Source: Micromussa lordhowensis | Taxonomy: Eukaryota; Cnidaria; Anthozoa; Scleractinia; Lobophylliidae | Assembly: GCA_964020085.1 (NCBI GenBank) | Contig: OZ026601.1 | Coordinates: forward strand, 22,876,038-22,940,037 | DNA: 64,000 bases | Direction: 5' to 3' | In this document: positions 44,350 to 55,544 of the stretch, in pieces | How positions within the stretch are numbered: the stretch's first letter is position 1 | Layout: every line of letters begins with the position of its first letter | Made by a program: the position numbers and the translations under genes | The notes under the pieces: generated by a model | What the model saw: the letters and a program-made list of their open reading frames with translations, nothing else | What the model was told of the DNA's origin: nothing | Database searches by the model: none

Positions 44350-45439
44350 CAATATAAAACATCAAGAAATTACACGATGAACTCGCAGTTTTCTAACTTC
44401 GAAAGCGGTTTACGTGCTATCCTATCAAAGATTCTACCGACATTTTTGGTCCCACTGAAGATTTCGCTTGACTTTAGTCTAACTACAAAATCACTTGTCA
44501 GATCTGCAGAGTATGTAGCATTGTTCAACCGAACGACTAGAAATTCACATCCTCTAAATACCAGCAGAGCCAGTCTCGGAAACAGAATCATTTACTAGGA
44601 TCGTAACCGGGGGAGACTTGCTAACACCAGATTATAAAAGCTAATTTGCTCTTCTCTGCATTGTATTGTTAACTTTGCTTCATGAAAACAGACATCAGCT
44701 TTCAACCCGTTCTACCTACCAATGCTTTTGTTTTGAACTGCTGCTGTTTTTCCCTCCATGTATTGCGAAATTTTAACCATCGACAAGTTCAGAGGGCCCT
44801 GTAGCTGCAATAGTCAGAACGAAATGAATTGATGCACCCCTACCACCGTCCAAAACAATCTTTGGTAGCATAATCTACACACGGCCCCACAAGCTCTGAG
44901 CTTCAAACCCTATCGTGTTTAAATAAAGGATACGATGATAAGGAGGAGAACTACTTAGATAGTCGGCCTTACGATTTGTTACAGGTTGGTCCACAAGTGC
45001 ACATGTGGGGTCGCTTAAACCCATATCATGATGAACAATTTGCCATCGCTCTCCCTCGTTAAAAAATTCTTTACTAGATGATGTCAGAAGCTATGAATCT
45101 GTAAACTACATAAAACCATGATTCCAACCTAACAATGAATGTCCTGCTTCAAGTTTTTACCAAGTTGAGTGAGGTAACTGACTAACATTTTTGTCGCTCA
45201 GTTTTCGTCTAATTAAAATCTTAACTGACTACTGCAGGTAACAGAGTACCATTTACCACCACATTAGCCACAGACTGTGTGTTCGCTAACAAAAAGTGTT
45301 CTTATTCCAGTAAGTTCAGTTAATTGTTGTTTCTTCGCTAGACAATGCAATGTCTATAGTCACTCTTGTACTGTACTCGAGTGGCACTGCAAGTTACAAC
45401 AAATTAATTTTCCTAAAAATTATATTCTGACTGTTTCAG
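44350..45439. other. Central region between the two divergent genes
   Basis: The protease gene reads left and the DUF7869-like gene reads right from here. First exons and promoters of both should lie in or near this stretch, but I could not place them. No long ORF is present. Confidence 0.4.
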
Positions 45440-45972
45440 AAAGGGTGCCTTCCAGAATGTCTACTACTGCAAATGGATAACTGTTACCGCGAAAATAAAA
45501 ATAAGTATCTAATGGCTTTTGCAGCGTATTTGGTAGAAAAAGAGATATTCAAGGAGGTAAGAAGGAAATTGTTCGTGCACTTTGCCCCCAACTGATGAAA
45601 GTTCAAAGTGAAAAACAATTAGTGTGTAGAGGATTTTCAGAACAACAAAGTTAGACATTTTTTGTTTTACAGGTGTATATGTCTTTCCTGATGGTGGGAC
45701 ACACCCATGAGGATGTTGACCAGGTATAGTGAGGATTATGGCCGCTATCCTCAGCTTACAGGACCGAATTAGTCACCAGCAATGATAAGTAAGGTAGTGG
45801 ACTAGGTCGGTCAGTCGTGCACTGGGTTTTCCAGAACGATCTGCATGGAACTAATGTAATGGCTTTAAGACGGTTTATAAATCGATTCAGTTCATTATTA
45901 CGAGTTGTATTAGAACTGCAGTGTAAATCAATAAATGAATGAATGGATGTTTGTTTGACCGATTGATTAAGG

Positions 45973-46016
<44 letters not shown>

Positions 46017-47571
46017 CATTCATTCATTCATTCATTCATTCATTCAACAGGTAAGCGAAGGAACGAACGAATGTAATATTTTAAGGGTAGATTTAAAAAA
46101 AAATACTTTCGCTACAATACCTTACAGGTGTTTAGCAGAATTACTGTCAAACTAAAGAAAAGAAACGTCATGACAGTCCCGGAATTACACACTATCATCA
46201 GAGAGTCGTATACCCCTCTACCAGAGACATTCGACCTTGAGTACGTCTTTGACATTTCTGCCTGGTTGGAAGGCCACATCGCAACAATAAAAAATCATGT
46301 TTACCCACATGCATTCAAGTTTTTCCTGGGAGAAAACGGGAAAGCAAATATGTTGTACAAAAACTGGGCACAGGACAAGATCTGGCAACCCACCGCTGGC
46401 GAGCCGCTTATCGTTCTACCCACCGTACCAAACGGTATACCGAAACTTATTCGCCCATACCTTGCAGGAAAGGAGTCTACTTCCCCTTCAGATCTAAGAT
46501 CTAAATTGAAAGGAAGTTCGCACAGAATGTCAGAAGAACAATTGCAGTGGTGGGAGTCGTTTACAAGGAGGGAGGAGGCGACAAGGGCAGAATGGGAAGG
46601 GCTGACAGACAAGGAGGTCACTGCGCAGGAAGATGAAAAATGGACACTCCAGCATCTAACGAAATACAACGCGAAAACAAAGAAAGACAAGCCAGCCGAT
46701 CCTGCAACAGAAAGGCAGAAAACAGAGCTTGAAAGGCTTCTAGCCAAGGAGAACTCTTTTCCACCAGTAAGTACACTCGTAAGTTTTTATAAAGTGGTTA
46801 GTTCTAATGCCACATGTTGGTCAAACCAACTGAATTAGAAAAAGAGAAAGAGGGCGGTGAATAGGGGTATGCAAATCAGCCGATCCCTGCCTTTTTCTCG
46901 CCAAATCCGTCGATCCCACAATGTTTTAGTTCAAATCTTAAACCACAAACAAAATCCGAAACAGAAGTATAAAAGTTCAAAGGTAAAAATGGTAAATTTG
47001 AATGCCATTGTTAATTTCGCGCAAATAGTAAAGAAGAATATTTTAATTTGGTGCATGCGCATAAGTATGTCATATCTTCTGGCTGCCGTAAAAAGTTTGG
47101 TGTTAATTAAGGACAAAGCCTGGAAACGAGACCTTGATCAATTATGGGTATAAGGGGCCATTTTACCACCATTTTTACACCAATTTTCAAATTTGATACG
47201 TCAGAATGCCCTTAGTACGTATCCAAAAACGACCGTTGGGCCGATAAATGTATCCAAGCTCTCTTTTCTGGTTATCAAGAATACCTGGTGACATTTAAAT
47301 CGATGACGTCAAAAGTGGTTCAAAGACCACGACCATTACTATTCAAAGGGTTAAGGCTCAAAGTAGCCTCTGAAAACCTAAAGAGATATTTTGAACTTTC
47401 ACTCCCTCTAACTCGTCTTATAGCAGTTTACAGCAATGCGTTTTGATTCTGCAGATTCAAGTGCGCAGCAAGAAGCGGCGAGCTCCAGAACAGAAGGAAC
47501 AGAAACAAAAGAAAACCGTCCAGAGAAATGGGTTAGACAAACCCGGGAGTTCAAAACGTGCCAGAAAATAG
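45440..47571 (+). CDS. DUF7869-like protein, 3' four exons
   Basis: Exons 45440-45556, 45673-45723, 46128-46766 and 47455-47571 join in phase 0 and end at TAG 47569-47571. The first encodes LLLQMDNCYRENKNKYL. The second encodes SFLMVGHTHEDVDQ. The third encodes a long stretch with SAWLEGHIATIKNHVYPHAF and KLIRPYLAGKESTSPSDLRS. The last is a Lys/Arg-rich tail, probably nuclear targeting. The D-N-x-x-x-E-N-K-N and G-H-T-H-E-D-x-D blocks are the signature of the DUF7869 family known from many coral genes; they look like an RNase H-fold core, which is my inference. Upstream exons were not found. Placement inside a long inverted-repeat element with a protease gene suggests it may be the element's transposase, unproven. 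Confidence 0.75.
45971..46046. repeat. (GATT)n then (CATT)n microsatellite
   Basis: About ten GATT units switch to about eight CATT units, ending at CAACAGG. It lies in the intron before the long exon at 46128. The Asn-Gln-Ser-Ile repeat ORF on the minus strand is a by-product. Confidence 0.9.
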
Positions 47572-47836
47572 AAGAACCTAGAACAAACTCTACACAGCTG
47601 GAAAAGAACAAACCTTCATCAAAACACTAGGTTTCGCTAATCACATGCTGTGAGTCCATGAATTTTTGGGACCATTTTACTCGCTGGTGGCAGGTAACTT
47701 TTCGCCAGTGCATAAAAAGTAATCCTATATGGTTGGCATCAAAACCGTAGCTCAATTAACTTTATAGCCCTCAACTAATCTCTAATAATTGCAAAATATC
47801 ATATTTTCGCTTCAAGCGTAAGCCTTGGCTCCTAAG

Positions 47837-50800
47837 AGCTGTATGCTGCAATACCGACAAAGCATACTTTTGTAATATATTTAATTCAGAACTATTTTCA
47901 CATTGTGGCTGAAAAGCCTCTACAGGGGAGCTTCAATAAACGTAAGTATGTTCCTTTACGTATGGTATGAAAGTTCAATACAATGATATCTCTGGCTTGT
48001 GTTTTGATAGCCCGGCCGACGAGTGATTGACCCCTTTTAAGTCTTTAACCCCTGAGTTTCCCGGTCTATTAAAAATTAACCGGATTGTAACGTTGAGTGC
48101 GTGTACGTGTAGCTCCGAGAAATATATTCGCAATCGTTGTTTTCAATCGGTTTCGAACTAGACGGAGTACAGCGATGTTTTTCTATAGTTCGAAGACGAT
48201 AAAATGTCCAAGGCGGACCGGTTCACCTGCCGGGTCAGATATGTATTTTTCCACTCCACGGGAAGACATGCTTTCCTATTCTTCTTGAACATGTACTCGC
48301 TAGACTACTAGAGATGCAGGATTGCTGTAAAAGCAGCGCATTATTCAAGCAACCATGGCTGTGTTGCACCACGCATCAGAAGGGTGAGTTTCAAATACGT
48401 GAACATGTATATTTTAATTAATGATTTTAAAAATCCTGTCTCGGTTTTCGAGATAAAGATCATGTAGACTGAAGAGCCCATCGTGATCGTTTTCAATGAA
48501 ATTATGTCGCGGGAAAATACTCGAAGTTTCGCGCGCTTTGCTAATAATCGAATCTTGCATATCTGAACGCTCCACAATAATTGATGCGTTCGCATCTGAA
48601 AGATCCATTATCTTGCCCGGGTAAAACAACAATCATTTGGGGTAAATTATATAACCGCATATGTACTTTTTCCTTCTATCTTCTACCCAAGAAAGGAGGC
48701 TGTTATGCGCGCCATCTAGTCAACGATTTCTCATTTATTTCCACTTCATCTATTTATGTTTTCATTGACGCAATAAAGTGTTGAGTAATTAAACGAAAAC
48801 GATCAAAAGTGAGCTATTAAAGAAAGATTTTGAATTGAATTTTTTCCTTCGTACTTGACGCTCAAAACAATGGCAGCACGGTAAAGTTTACTCCTCCGGT
48901 AATATGAACTCCCGTGTTTCTGCCAATTGAGTCGACAATTGAAAGCTGGTGTATCTTTTTCATTTCGATAGTCGAGATCAATACAAACTTTTCAAGGCAA
49001 TTTTCCAAATAAACGAAGCTACGGACGTACCCTGGTCCCAGAGGTTTTCTTGATTTTTCCATCTCATGCGGAGAAAAATCAAGAAAAACCTCTGGGACCA
49101 GGGTACTACGGACGAACATTTCGTACTGATTCAGCGCACTCTTATTGTGAGTCATAATCTTTTATGATCAGTTGGGATTCCAAACTGTTTCATCATCAAC
49201 CTTTGCACAGTGGTCTGGCAGTATAACATGGGTCGCCGTTCAACTAAATAGTCTAGTGAAATAAGCATAACAATTCTACTAGAGATAGGCATAAAGGGCT
49301 CACACAAATTCGACCGGTTTGCTAGGTGGTCGATGTTTTGTTTGCGCCTAAAGTGGTGCATTATGATTGATGTACGGTAAAGTTTACCTCGAAATGGTCG
49401 ATATAAAATCAATGGCTTGACGGTTTTACCTTGCTGTTTTCTGAAAGGCAAATCGTACTGGCTGCCTATTACATAGTTCACTTATCTATCGTTAAGATAC
49501 AAATAAGACTTTTTCAGTTTCAATGCAGTCAAGGTAAAAATATGACCAACTGACTTCCGGTTCGATGACCTCTCGTCGACACTGAAATGTTTAGTGGACT
49601 TGCTTGCAGCGCTTGCTTGCTTTCTTGCCGAATACAGTGTAGTCATCGAGATGATTTTGCAATTCGTTATACCCGAGCTTATACATGTAGCCAGTGCGAG
49701 CAAAAACGGAAAAAAATGAGCCAAGTATGGTGGCTGTCTTGTTGTCCTACATGACCTTGGTTGCGATTTTCTCCGCTCATTACAAGTTGCCTTGATCAAA
49801 GTATTACATGTGCCTAAAAGAGATGGCTGGGGACCAAGCTTCCGAATTTTCAAGGCATTTCAAGCAAAAAAAAAAAGACTTTGTTTAGTCAACTACAACG
49901 CCAAGAAAGCGAGAGCCCATGGTTAGCAATGTTTCCTGCAGAAATTCGCCTGAGCTGGTTGGATTTACTTGGATGACTCAGTGGAAACGGTGAGTTTCAT
50001 ATTTGAAGTACTTTATAGATTCACTGTGTTTTACATTTGGTCATCCACAATATTTAGTAGTAATTTGCAATGCTGGATAATTTATTTCATGTCGCGACTA
50101 GAATGTCAATAATTGGAAGTCACTGTAGCGTGAAAATTACTTCGCCTGATCTGATTTTCGTGGCCGCGAGCGGACGTGATAAAATTATCTCCTCCACGTT
50201 CTTTTCTTTTGGATGTTTTCAAAGCTGTTCGAGTCTTCGAATAACATACTAAAAATTTCTGAAGTGCAAATTACTTTCGTTTCCGTCAGATTAGAAATAT
50301 ATTTCGCCTTTCTGCAGTTTATCTGAACACGGCCGGGTAAATGTTACTGCAGCGACCTCAGAAGCGTGACTATATTTTCTGCCAAACAGCGTTTCGCGCT
50401 TTCCGTCGAAACAAGAGTTTCTACGTTCTTTTTCACCAAAACATTTTTTCCTTGCACCTTACAACAATGAAACTAACAAAAAGCGATGATTATTTCTCCT
50501 GTTTACCTCAAAATAAGTGCTAACTCAATAACATCTGGTCGCTCGCCACGGTAATCATTACTCTTCTAGACATGTTTAGTAAACCGAAAATAACTCTCTC
50601 GTGTTACAAAGAGACGGATGACAACTGCGGAAGCAAAACAGCGTTTCGCTCTTTCTGTCGAAACTTTGGTTTCTACGTAAATTTGGCAAAAACTATTTTC
50701 TTGCACCTTATAACAATGAGACTAAAAGAATGCAATGGTTATTTCTCCTGATCGCCTCAAAATAAGTGATATTTCAAAAACATCTGCTCGCTCGCCGCGG

Positions 50801-50955
50801 TAACAATTACTTGTCTGAGTAAATGTTACTAGACTGAGACATCTCTGGTAAAGCGACTCTCTGATTGGTTAAGACAAGGTAAAATTTACGCTCGCTGGTA
50901 ACAATTTTTAGTGCAAATTGAGATTGACTAGTATACAATGCTTTCGATGTCTGTT
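47837..50955. repeat. Right long inverted arm
   Basis: Inverted counterpart of 37242-40312. It carries an extra 80-bp hairpin at 49027-49106 and lacks about 70 bases present in the left arm. Confidence 0.88.
49027..49106. repeat. Hairpin MITE with 7-bp target duplication TACGGAC
   Basis: GTACCCTGGTCCCAGAGG and CCTCTGGGACCAGGGTAC form the ends of a foldback insert. TACGGAC precedes it (49020-49026) and follows it (49107-49113). The left arm has the empty site (GTCCGTAGCTTCG in inverted sense), so the insertion postdates the pairing of the arms. Confidence 0.88.
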
Positions 50956-51367
50956 TACTGTACATCAAAAAGCCACCAAAAAAAGGTTAATTATTTTGAG
51001 ATAAATCACATTTCAACTGTGTTAATTTAGTGCCCACTTAGTTCTTTTCTCAGGAGTTCTGTAGTAGCTGAATAAGACTTGAAAAGATATATTTGAGCGA
51101 AGCGGATAAACTAAACAAACAAACCACGCGGGTCGCCGTAAATTAAATATGCAGAAATCGAGCGGCCAAAAATACTGTTCACTTTCAAACCTAAAATCCC
51201 CAGATAAAGGCAACCAAAAAGAAGAAACATGACAGGAAGCTCAATAGTAATAAATTTTAATTCAACACGAGGCAAAAAACTCATCTAAAAGCAAAAAAAA
51301 TGTTCAAAATTTCGCAGACGTGCTTCGCTGCATGACCGCATGTTCGAATTAATTATTCACGCTAACA
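50956..51367. other. No gene seen
   Basis: AT-rich flank of the 13.7 kb element; it starts with the right TACT duplication. Confidence 0.5.
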
Positions 51368-51701
51368 GGAGCCGATTACCCGGAGCCTCCATATGTGCTG
51401 TACCCTTGAGTCAACCCTTTCCGACGAAGAATTATTTTTAGAACAGGCTTTCCCGCGAAAATACATTGTTTCCGAGAACGCACGCTTTCCGCCATTGTTG
51501 TCAAAGGGTTCTTCAGAGCACGAAAAAGCATATGTAAATGAGCGTTACTAAGCTGCGCTCTGATTGGTTATTACGGACAACGCATTAGGGCGTGACAAAT
51601 TTTCCGCGGGAAAGCCTGTTCTAAAAATAATTCTTCGTCGGAAAGGGTTGACTCCAAGGACTTGTATGGGAGATGGAGGCTCCGGGTAATCGGCTCCTGA
51701 C
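51368..51701. repeat. MITE with about 90-bp terminal inverted repeats
   Basis: GGAGCCGATTACCCGGAGCC at the left and GGCTCCGGGTAATCGGCTCC at the right are inverted. The match continues through GTCAACCCTTTCCGACGAAG and its complement, then AACAGGCTTTCCCGCG. The 150-bp centre has no ORF. Confidence 0.85.
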
Positions 51702-52595
51702 GCTAAAGCGAAAGCTTGAGTTTTTGCCGACGAGTTTTGCAGTTATTTTGTCGGCCATGGCTTTGCCTATCATTCTAAAAGTTGAATTCAACTTTGAGGT
51801 AATATTGTACATTACCATTTTTGTTTTCTAAAGTCCGGGAAGCTGCTTTAAATCCGCGATCTGTATTCAAAACTCACTTGAAAGCGCACCGATTGTCAAG
51901 TTTTCGTGGCGGTTGAAGGAAGGAAAAATTCCTCACCAGAAAGGTTTGAAAACTCTGTACACCTTGATCTTCCATTCTGAGACCACCTAAACATCGATTT
52001 ATGTTTTTCCTTTCCGTTTTCAGTGCCAAAGAAGTAATTCCTCCATTTTAGGAATGAAAACAAGACCGTGGAAGTTTGTAGACTTTGTCCGCCATGCGCC
52101 ATGATTACTGCGCTTATCGAGCGCATGATTTTAAGACGAAAAACCATCTTTCTAGGACCCCTAAAGTTCTTTAAAAATATGCTCAGTAAGTTGATTCTGA
52201 TTGGTTTATTTGTCCTCAAGAACAATAGAACAATAAGAGAACCAAACAGTCTTCAGGGAGGGTAGGAAAGACAATTGTTCCCATGTCCTTTTTTCGGGCG
52301 GTTACGGGCGGCACGGGAAATTGAGGGTGGGTTTTCGCATGGGCGGTTACGGGCGGCACGGGAGTCAATGGGTTAAAGTGAACTCAATTTTTCAGGGTCA
52401 ATTTTAGAGCTATTTGTCCATGTAACTTTTTCAGAATTAAACATAAAGAAAAACTCTATGCTCATCCCAGAAGAAACTTTAGAAGCAATAAACACTGACA
52501 ATTTCAAGTTAATTGGTAAAATCCTTTAAGAGGTATCCTTTCACTTTTTGAAACATTTGTAACTTCATAACTATAGTTCAGAACCATATAAAACC
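51702..52595. other. No gene seen; short GC-rich duplication at 52296-52362
   Basis: GGGCGGTTACGGGCGGCACGGG occurs twice in tandem, 40 bases apart, just before AGTCAATGGGTTAAAG. Otherwise the region looks empty. Confidence 0.4.
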
Positions 52596-53084
52596 TACAG
52601 TACTGGTCAAAGGGATTGCAGCACCTACACGCGCGTAAAATGCGTGTAGTCTGCGTGTAGTATTCGTGGACAGTGCGTATATGGTAGTGACACTCATTTG
52701 CGTGTAATTTCACGCATATGCGTGTATTTAAATTAGAGGGAAAAACCTTTGTTATTTATACACGCATTTGCGTGTATTTTGCAAAACAAAAAGCCATTAC
52801 TACACGTTACTAGTATTGGAAACACGCAACTCTGAATGTTCACAACAAAAAGTGAATTTAAAAGCCGACAAGCATTGGTAAATTAATGGCCTAGCTCAAG
52901 CACCTATCAAACAAACACTTTTTGAGTTATTTTTTTGTAAAAAAAATATCTCTTAGTCGGCGCGTCGAGTATGTTGTGGACGGGTCAATGGATCAGTGAG
53001 TCAGTGAGTCAGTGAGTCAGTGAGAGATGTATGTATGTCACACCAATCAGATCGGATCTACTATAAACAGCCAATCAAATTTAT

Positions 53085-53770
53085 TGTTAGTTACAAAGGT
53101 AACTTGATATTTTTGTTTTTCACAAGGAGTAAATTCAATTAGACGTCACGCATCGTTTCTTCTAGTTCTTACGAAAGGTTTTAGAGGAGACGAGACTATT
53201 TTGATTTGAAAGAGTTCCAACGTTTACAATAGGTACAGGTAACGGTTGCTGTGTTTTTGTTGCGTGCAAATATAATTAACGAGATATTTTTATTTTTTCG
53301 TTACAAAGGGTAATTTGACACTTTTGTTTTTCACAAGGGAGTAAATTCAATTAGAGCTGGCAAATCATCACCACTCGTTCCCACGAGATGCTTGCTATTT
53401 TTAGTTACAAATGGTAACTTGATATTTTTGTTTTTCACAAGCAGTAAATTCAATTAGACGTCACGCATCGTTGCTTCTAGTTCTTACGAAATGTTTTAGA
53501 GGAGACGAGACTATTTTGATTTGAAAGAGTTCGAACGTTTACAACAGGTACAGGTAACGATTGTTTTGTTGTTGTTGCATGGAAATATAACGAAATATTT
53601 TATTTTTTAGTCACAAAGGGTAATTTGACACTTGTTTTTCACAAGGGAGTAAATTCAATTAGAGCTGGCAAATCATCACCACTTGTTCCCACGAGATGCT
53701 TGCTATTTTTAGTTACAAATGGTAATTTGACACTTTTGTTTTTCATATGGAAATGAATTAAATTAGACTG
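53085..53770 (+). repeat. Tandem repeat, period about 310 bp, slightly over two units
   Basis: The block TTAGTTACAAAGGTAACTTG, CACAAGGAGTAAATTCAATT, GACGTCACGCATCG and GAGGAGACGAGACTATTTTG recurs about 310 bases on, and a third copy starts near 53710. It lies in the middle of the pogo-like element. Confidence 0.85.
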
Positions 53771-54575
53771 TCAACGTGTCAGAGGTGTTTTTTCCTCTTT
53801 CTTTTTTCGGTAAACTGGTGTTGTTGTGTAAAAAGGGTAAGCTTAGGACTCGTATAAAATACGAAAAGTTCTCTTAACTTGAGTATTTTTGAGCACAAAT
53901 TCCTCTTGGGGGTTGAAAGGGCTATGAGATCGGCTAGTTACAGGGAGTTATGCATGTGGCGTTCACTGTAAACACTCCCTTAAATGCTCCTATCTTCATA
54001 ACCTTTTAATTAAAAAAATAACTCTTGCACGCCTTGCGTGCCTATGTTTCTTAAACTGTAGCAGCCCCCACTTCTGCTTAACTTCAAAACTTGATTTTAA
54101 CGATCTCTGAGCTTTTGTTTATGTTAAAACACGAACGACGTATGTCGGAAAGTAATATTTACTCACGCACGAAATGTCATTTCAACTCCTGTTCCTTCGA
54201 TAAAAATGAAATTGAATCAAACAGAAACCGCGGACTCTATCTCTTAATCTGTCCACACTTCTTCTCTAAAACGGCAAAGAATCGAACTTTTTTTAACAAA
54301 ATCTAAGTGTTCGTTAATTTTCAGTTCATCTGGTTTACACCCGGCTCGTTCGATTATTCACCTCAAATAACAATACAGTTCACTTCCGATAAGCTAGATT
54401 TGAGAATATCGTGAGCTCGACTTATCGGTAGTCAAGTTAATATTTCAAAGAAACACAGCTTGGATCTCATCACATATTCTTTATTCTCAATTAAACAACC
54501 AGCTAATATTACAATTTTATATGGTGTACGTATAATAAAAATATCTTTTACCGATTGAAACTTCACTGTTACTTG

Positions 54576-54779
54576 TTAGTGGCCCGAGGCTCTCCCTTCA
54601 CGGCTAATGACTGCAGGAATGGCTTTCTGCAAGTGGTTGATGTATTTGGCGCATTTACCAGGTGTCTGGCCATCACAGGACTGCTTAATTCCACAAGTGA
54701 AGTTTGGGAGATCGACTGTATCGCAGGGTAGTCCAGTACGGTAAATGTTACACGGTAAATTGTTTTGTTTACATTGCAC
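54576..54779 (-). CDS. Cysteine-rich ORF within the pogo-like element
   Basis: 67 residues with six Cys in the first 43 positions (CKQNNLPC, GLPCDTVDLPNFTC, SCDGQTPGKC), then an Ile/Ala-rich helix-like end. The composition is unlike the AT-rich surroundings and resembles an extracellular disulfide module. It lacks a signal peptide in frame, so it may be a captured exon or chance. I do not recognise the family. Confidence 0.3.
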   Translation of the reverse strand: MQCKQNNLPCNIYRTGLPCDTVDLPNFTCGIKQSCDGQTPGKCAKYINHLQKAIPAVISREGRASGH

Positions 54780-54992
54780 GCACTTTTAATATTCTGTTCG
54801 CATTACACGCACTTAATGAGTTCCAGTTAAACCACTGTGTGTAATTTTACATGCAATTCCACGTATACAGCGTAGAAATTACACGCGTGTAATTACACGC
54901 AGTTTAAAGTATTTGCATGTAAGGTGCATGGACACTGCGTGGGCACTGCGTGTAATGTGCGTGTAATGCTGCAATCCCTTTGACCGGTACTG

Positions 54993-55540
54993 TATATATC
55001 AGAAGAAAGCTTAGGAATCGCAGGTACCAAATATACCATTTATGTTACCCTAAACTTTGTAATTTGACACCAGATCAATATGTTAACCACATGCTGTGAA
55101 AAACCTGGGCGTACTTGAGAAAAGATAACTGCTCATAGATTGCTTGGATTCAAGTGATTTTGGTGTCAAAACAAAGCACTGGGTTCACTCTTGGATGAGC
55201 AGGGGAAATTTGGGAGCCACTAAAATTATGGACACAATGCCAGTTCAAAGTTCATCATGACTTTCTAGGTGACACATTCCTCAATAACTTACTTCAAATT
55301 CAACTTATGGAGAAACTGCTGTCTGCTCGTCCAACTCACCTTAATGAGAGAATACAGCCCTGAAAATTTCAGATCAATTGAACTAATACATCCTGAGATA
55401 TCCTTTCTCACAGGTATAAAATGTGTGTTTTCGGAAATTCACACCTAAAGTTCTAAAAGAGTTTTTTTGTTGGTAGCTCGGAATGAAGCAGATAATAGTT
55501 CATAATTTGATGCAAAACTACACTGTAAGGTCAACAGAGG
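54993..55540. other. No gene seen; resembles the sequence flanking the ISL2EU element
   Basis: GCGTACTTGAGAAAAGATA and TTGGATGAGCAGGGG echo words in the duplication at 27061-27236. Both are probably parts of one older repeat family. Confidence 0.4.
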
Positions 55541-55544
55541 GAGC

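Larger units (their letters stand above)
37242..50955. mobile_element. 13.7 kb inverted-repeat element carrying Ulp1 protease and DUF7869-like genes
   Basis: The two ends start with the same sequence, AACAGACATCGAAAGCATTG, in inverted orientation. The inverted arms run about 3.07 kb (left) and 3.12 kb (right). The direct repeat TACT flanks both outer ends (37238-37241 and 50956-50959), as expected of a 4-bp target duplication. The 7.5 kb between the arms holds two intron-rich genes transcribed away from each other. The arm sequences match over nearly their whole length with scattered changes and small indels. This fits a DNA transposon with very long terminal repeats; a host segmental inversion duplication is the alternative. 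No superfamily could be assigned. Confidence 0.78.
52598..54992. mobile_element. Pogo/Tc1-mariner-like element, nonautonomous, 2.4 kb
   Basis: Ends CAGTACTGGTCAAAGGGATT and AATCCCTTTGACCGGTACTG are inverted and flanked by TA on both sides, the target rule of Tc1/mariner/pogo elements. The subterminal regions are crowded with GCGTGTA/TACACGC words, probable transposase-binding repeats. No transposase ORF is inside. A lone right end of the same family lies at about 62430-62528. Confidence 0.75.

Noticed and set aside
45756..46019. ORF with Asn-Gln-Ser-Ile repeats
   Set aside because: Translation of the GATT/CATT microsatellite.
46301..46747. 148-residue ORF on the minus strand
   Set aside because: Antisense shadow of the long DUF7869-like exon.
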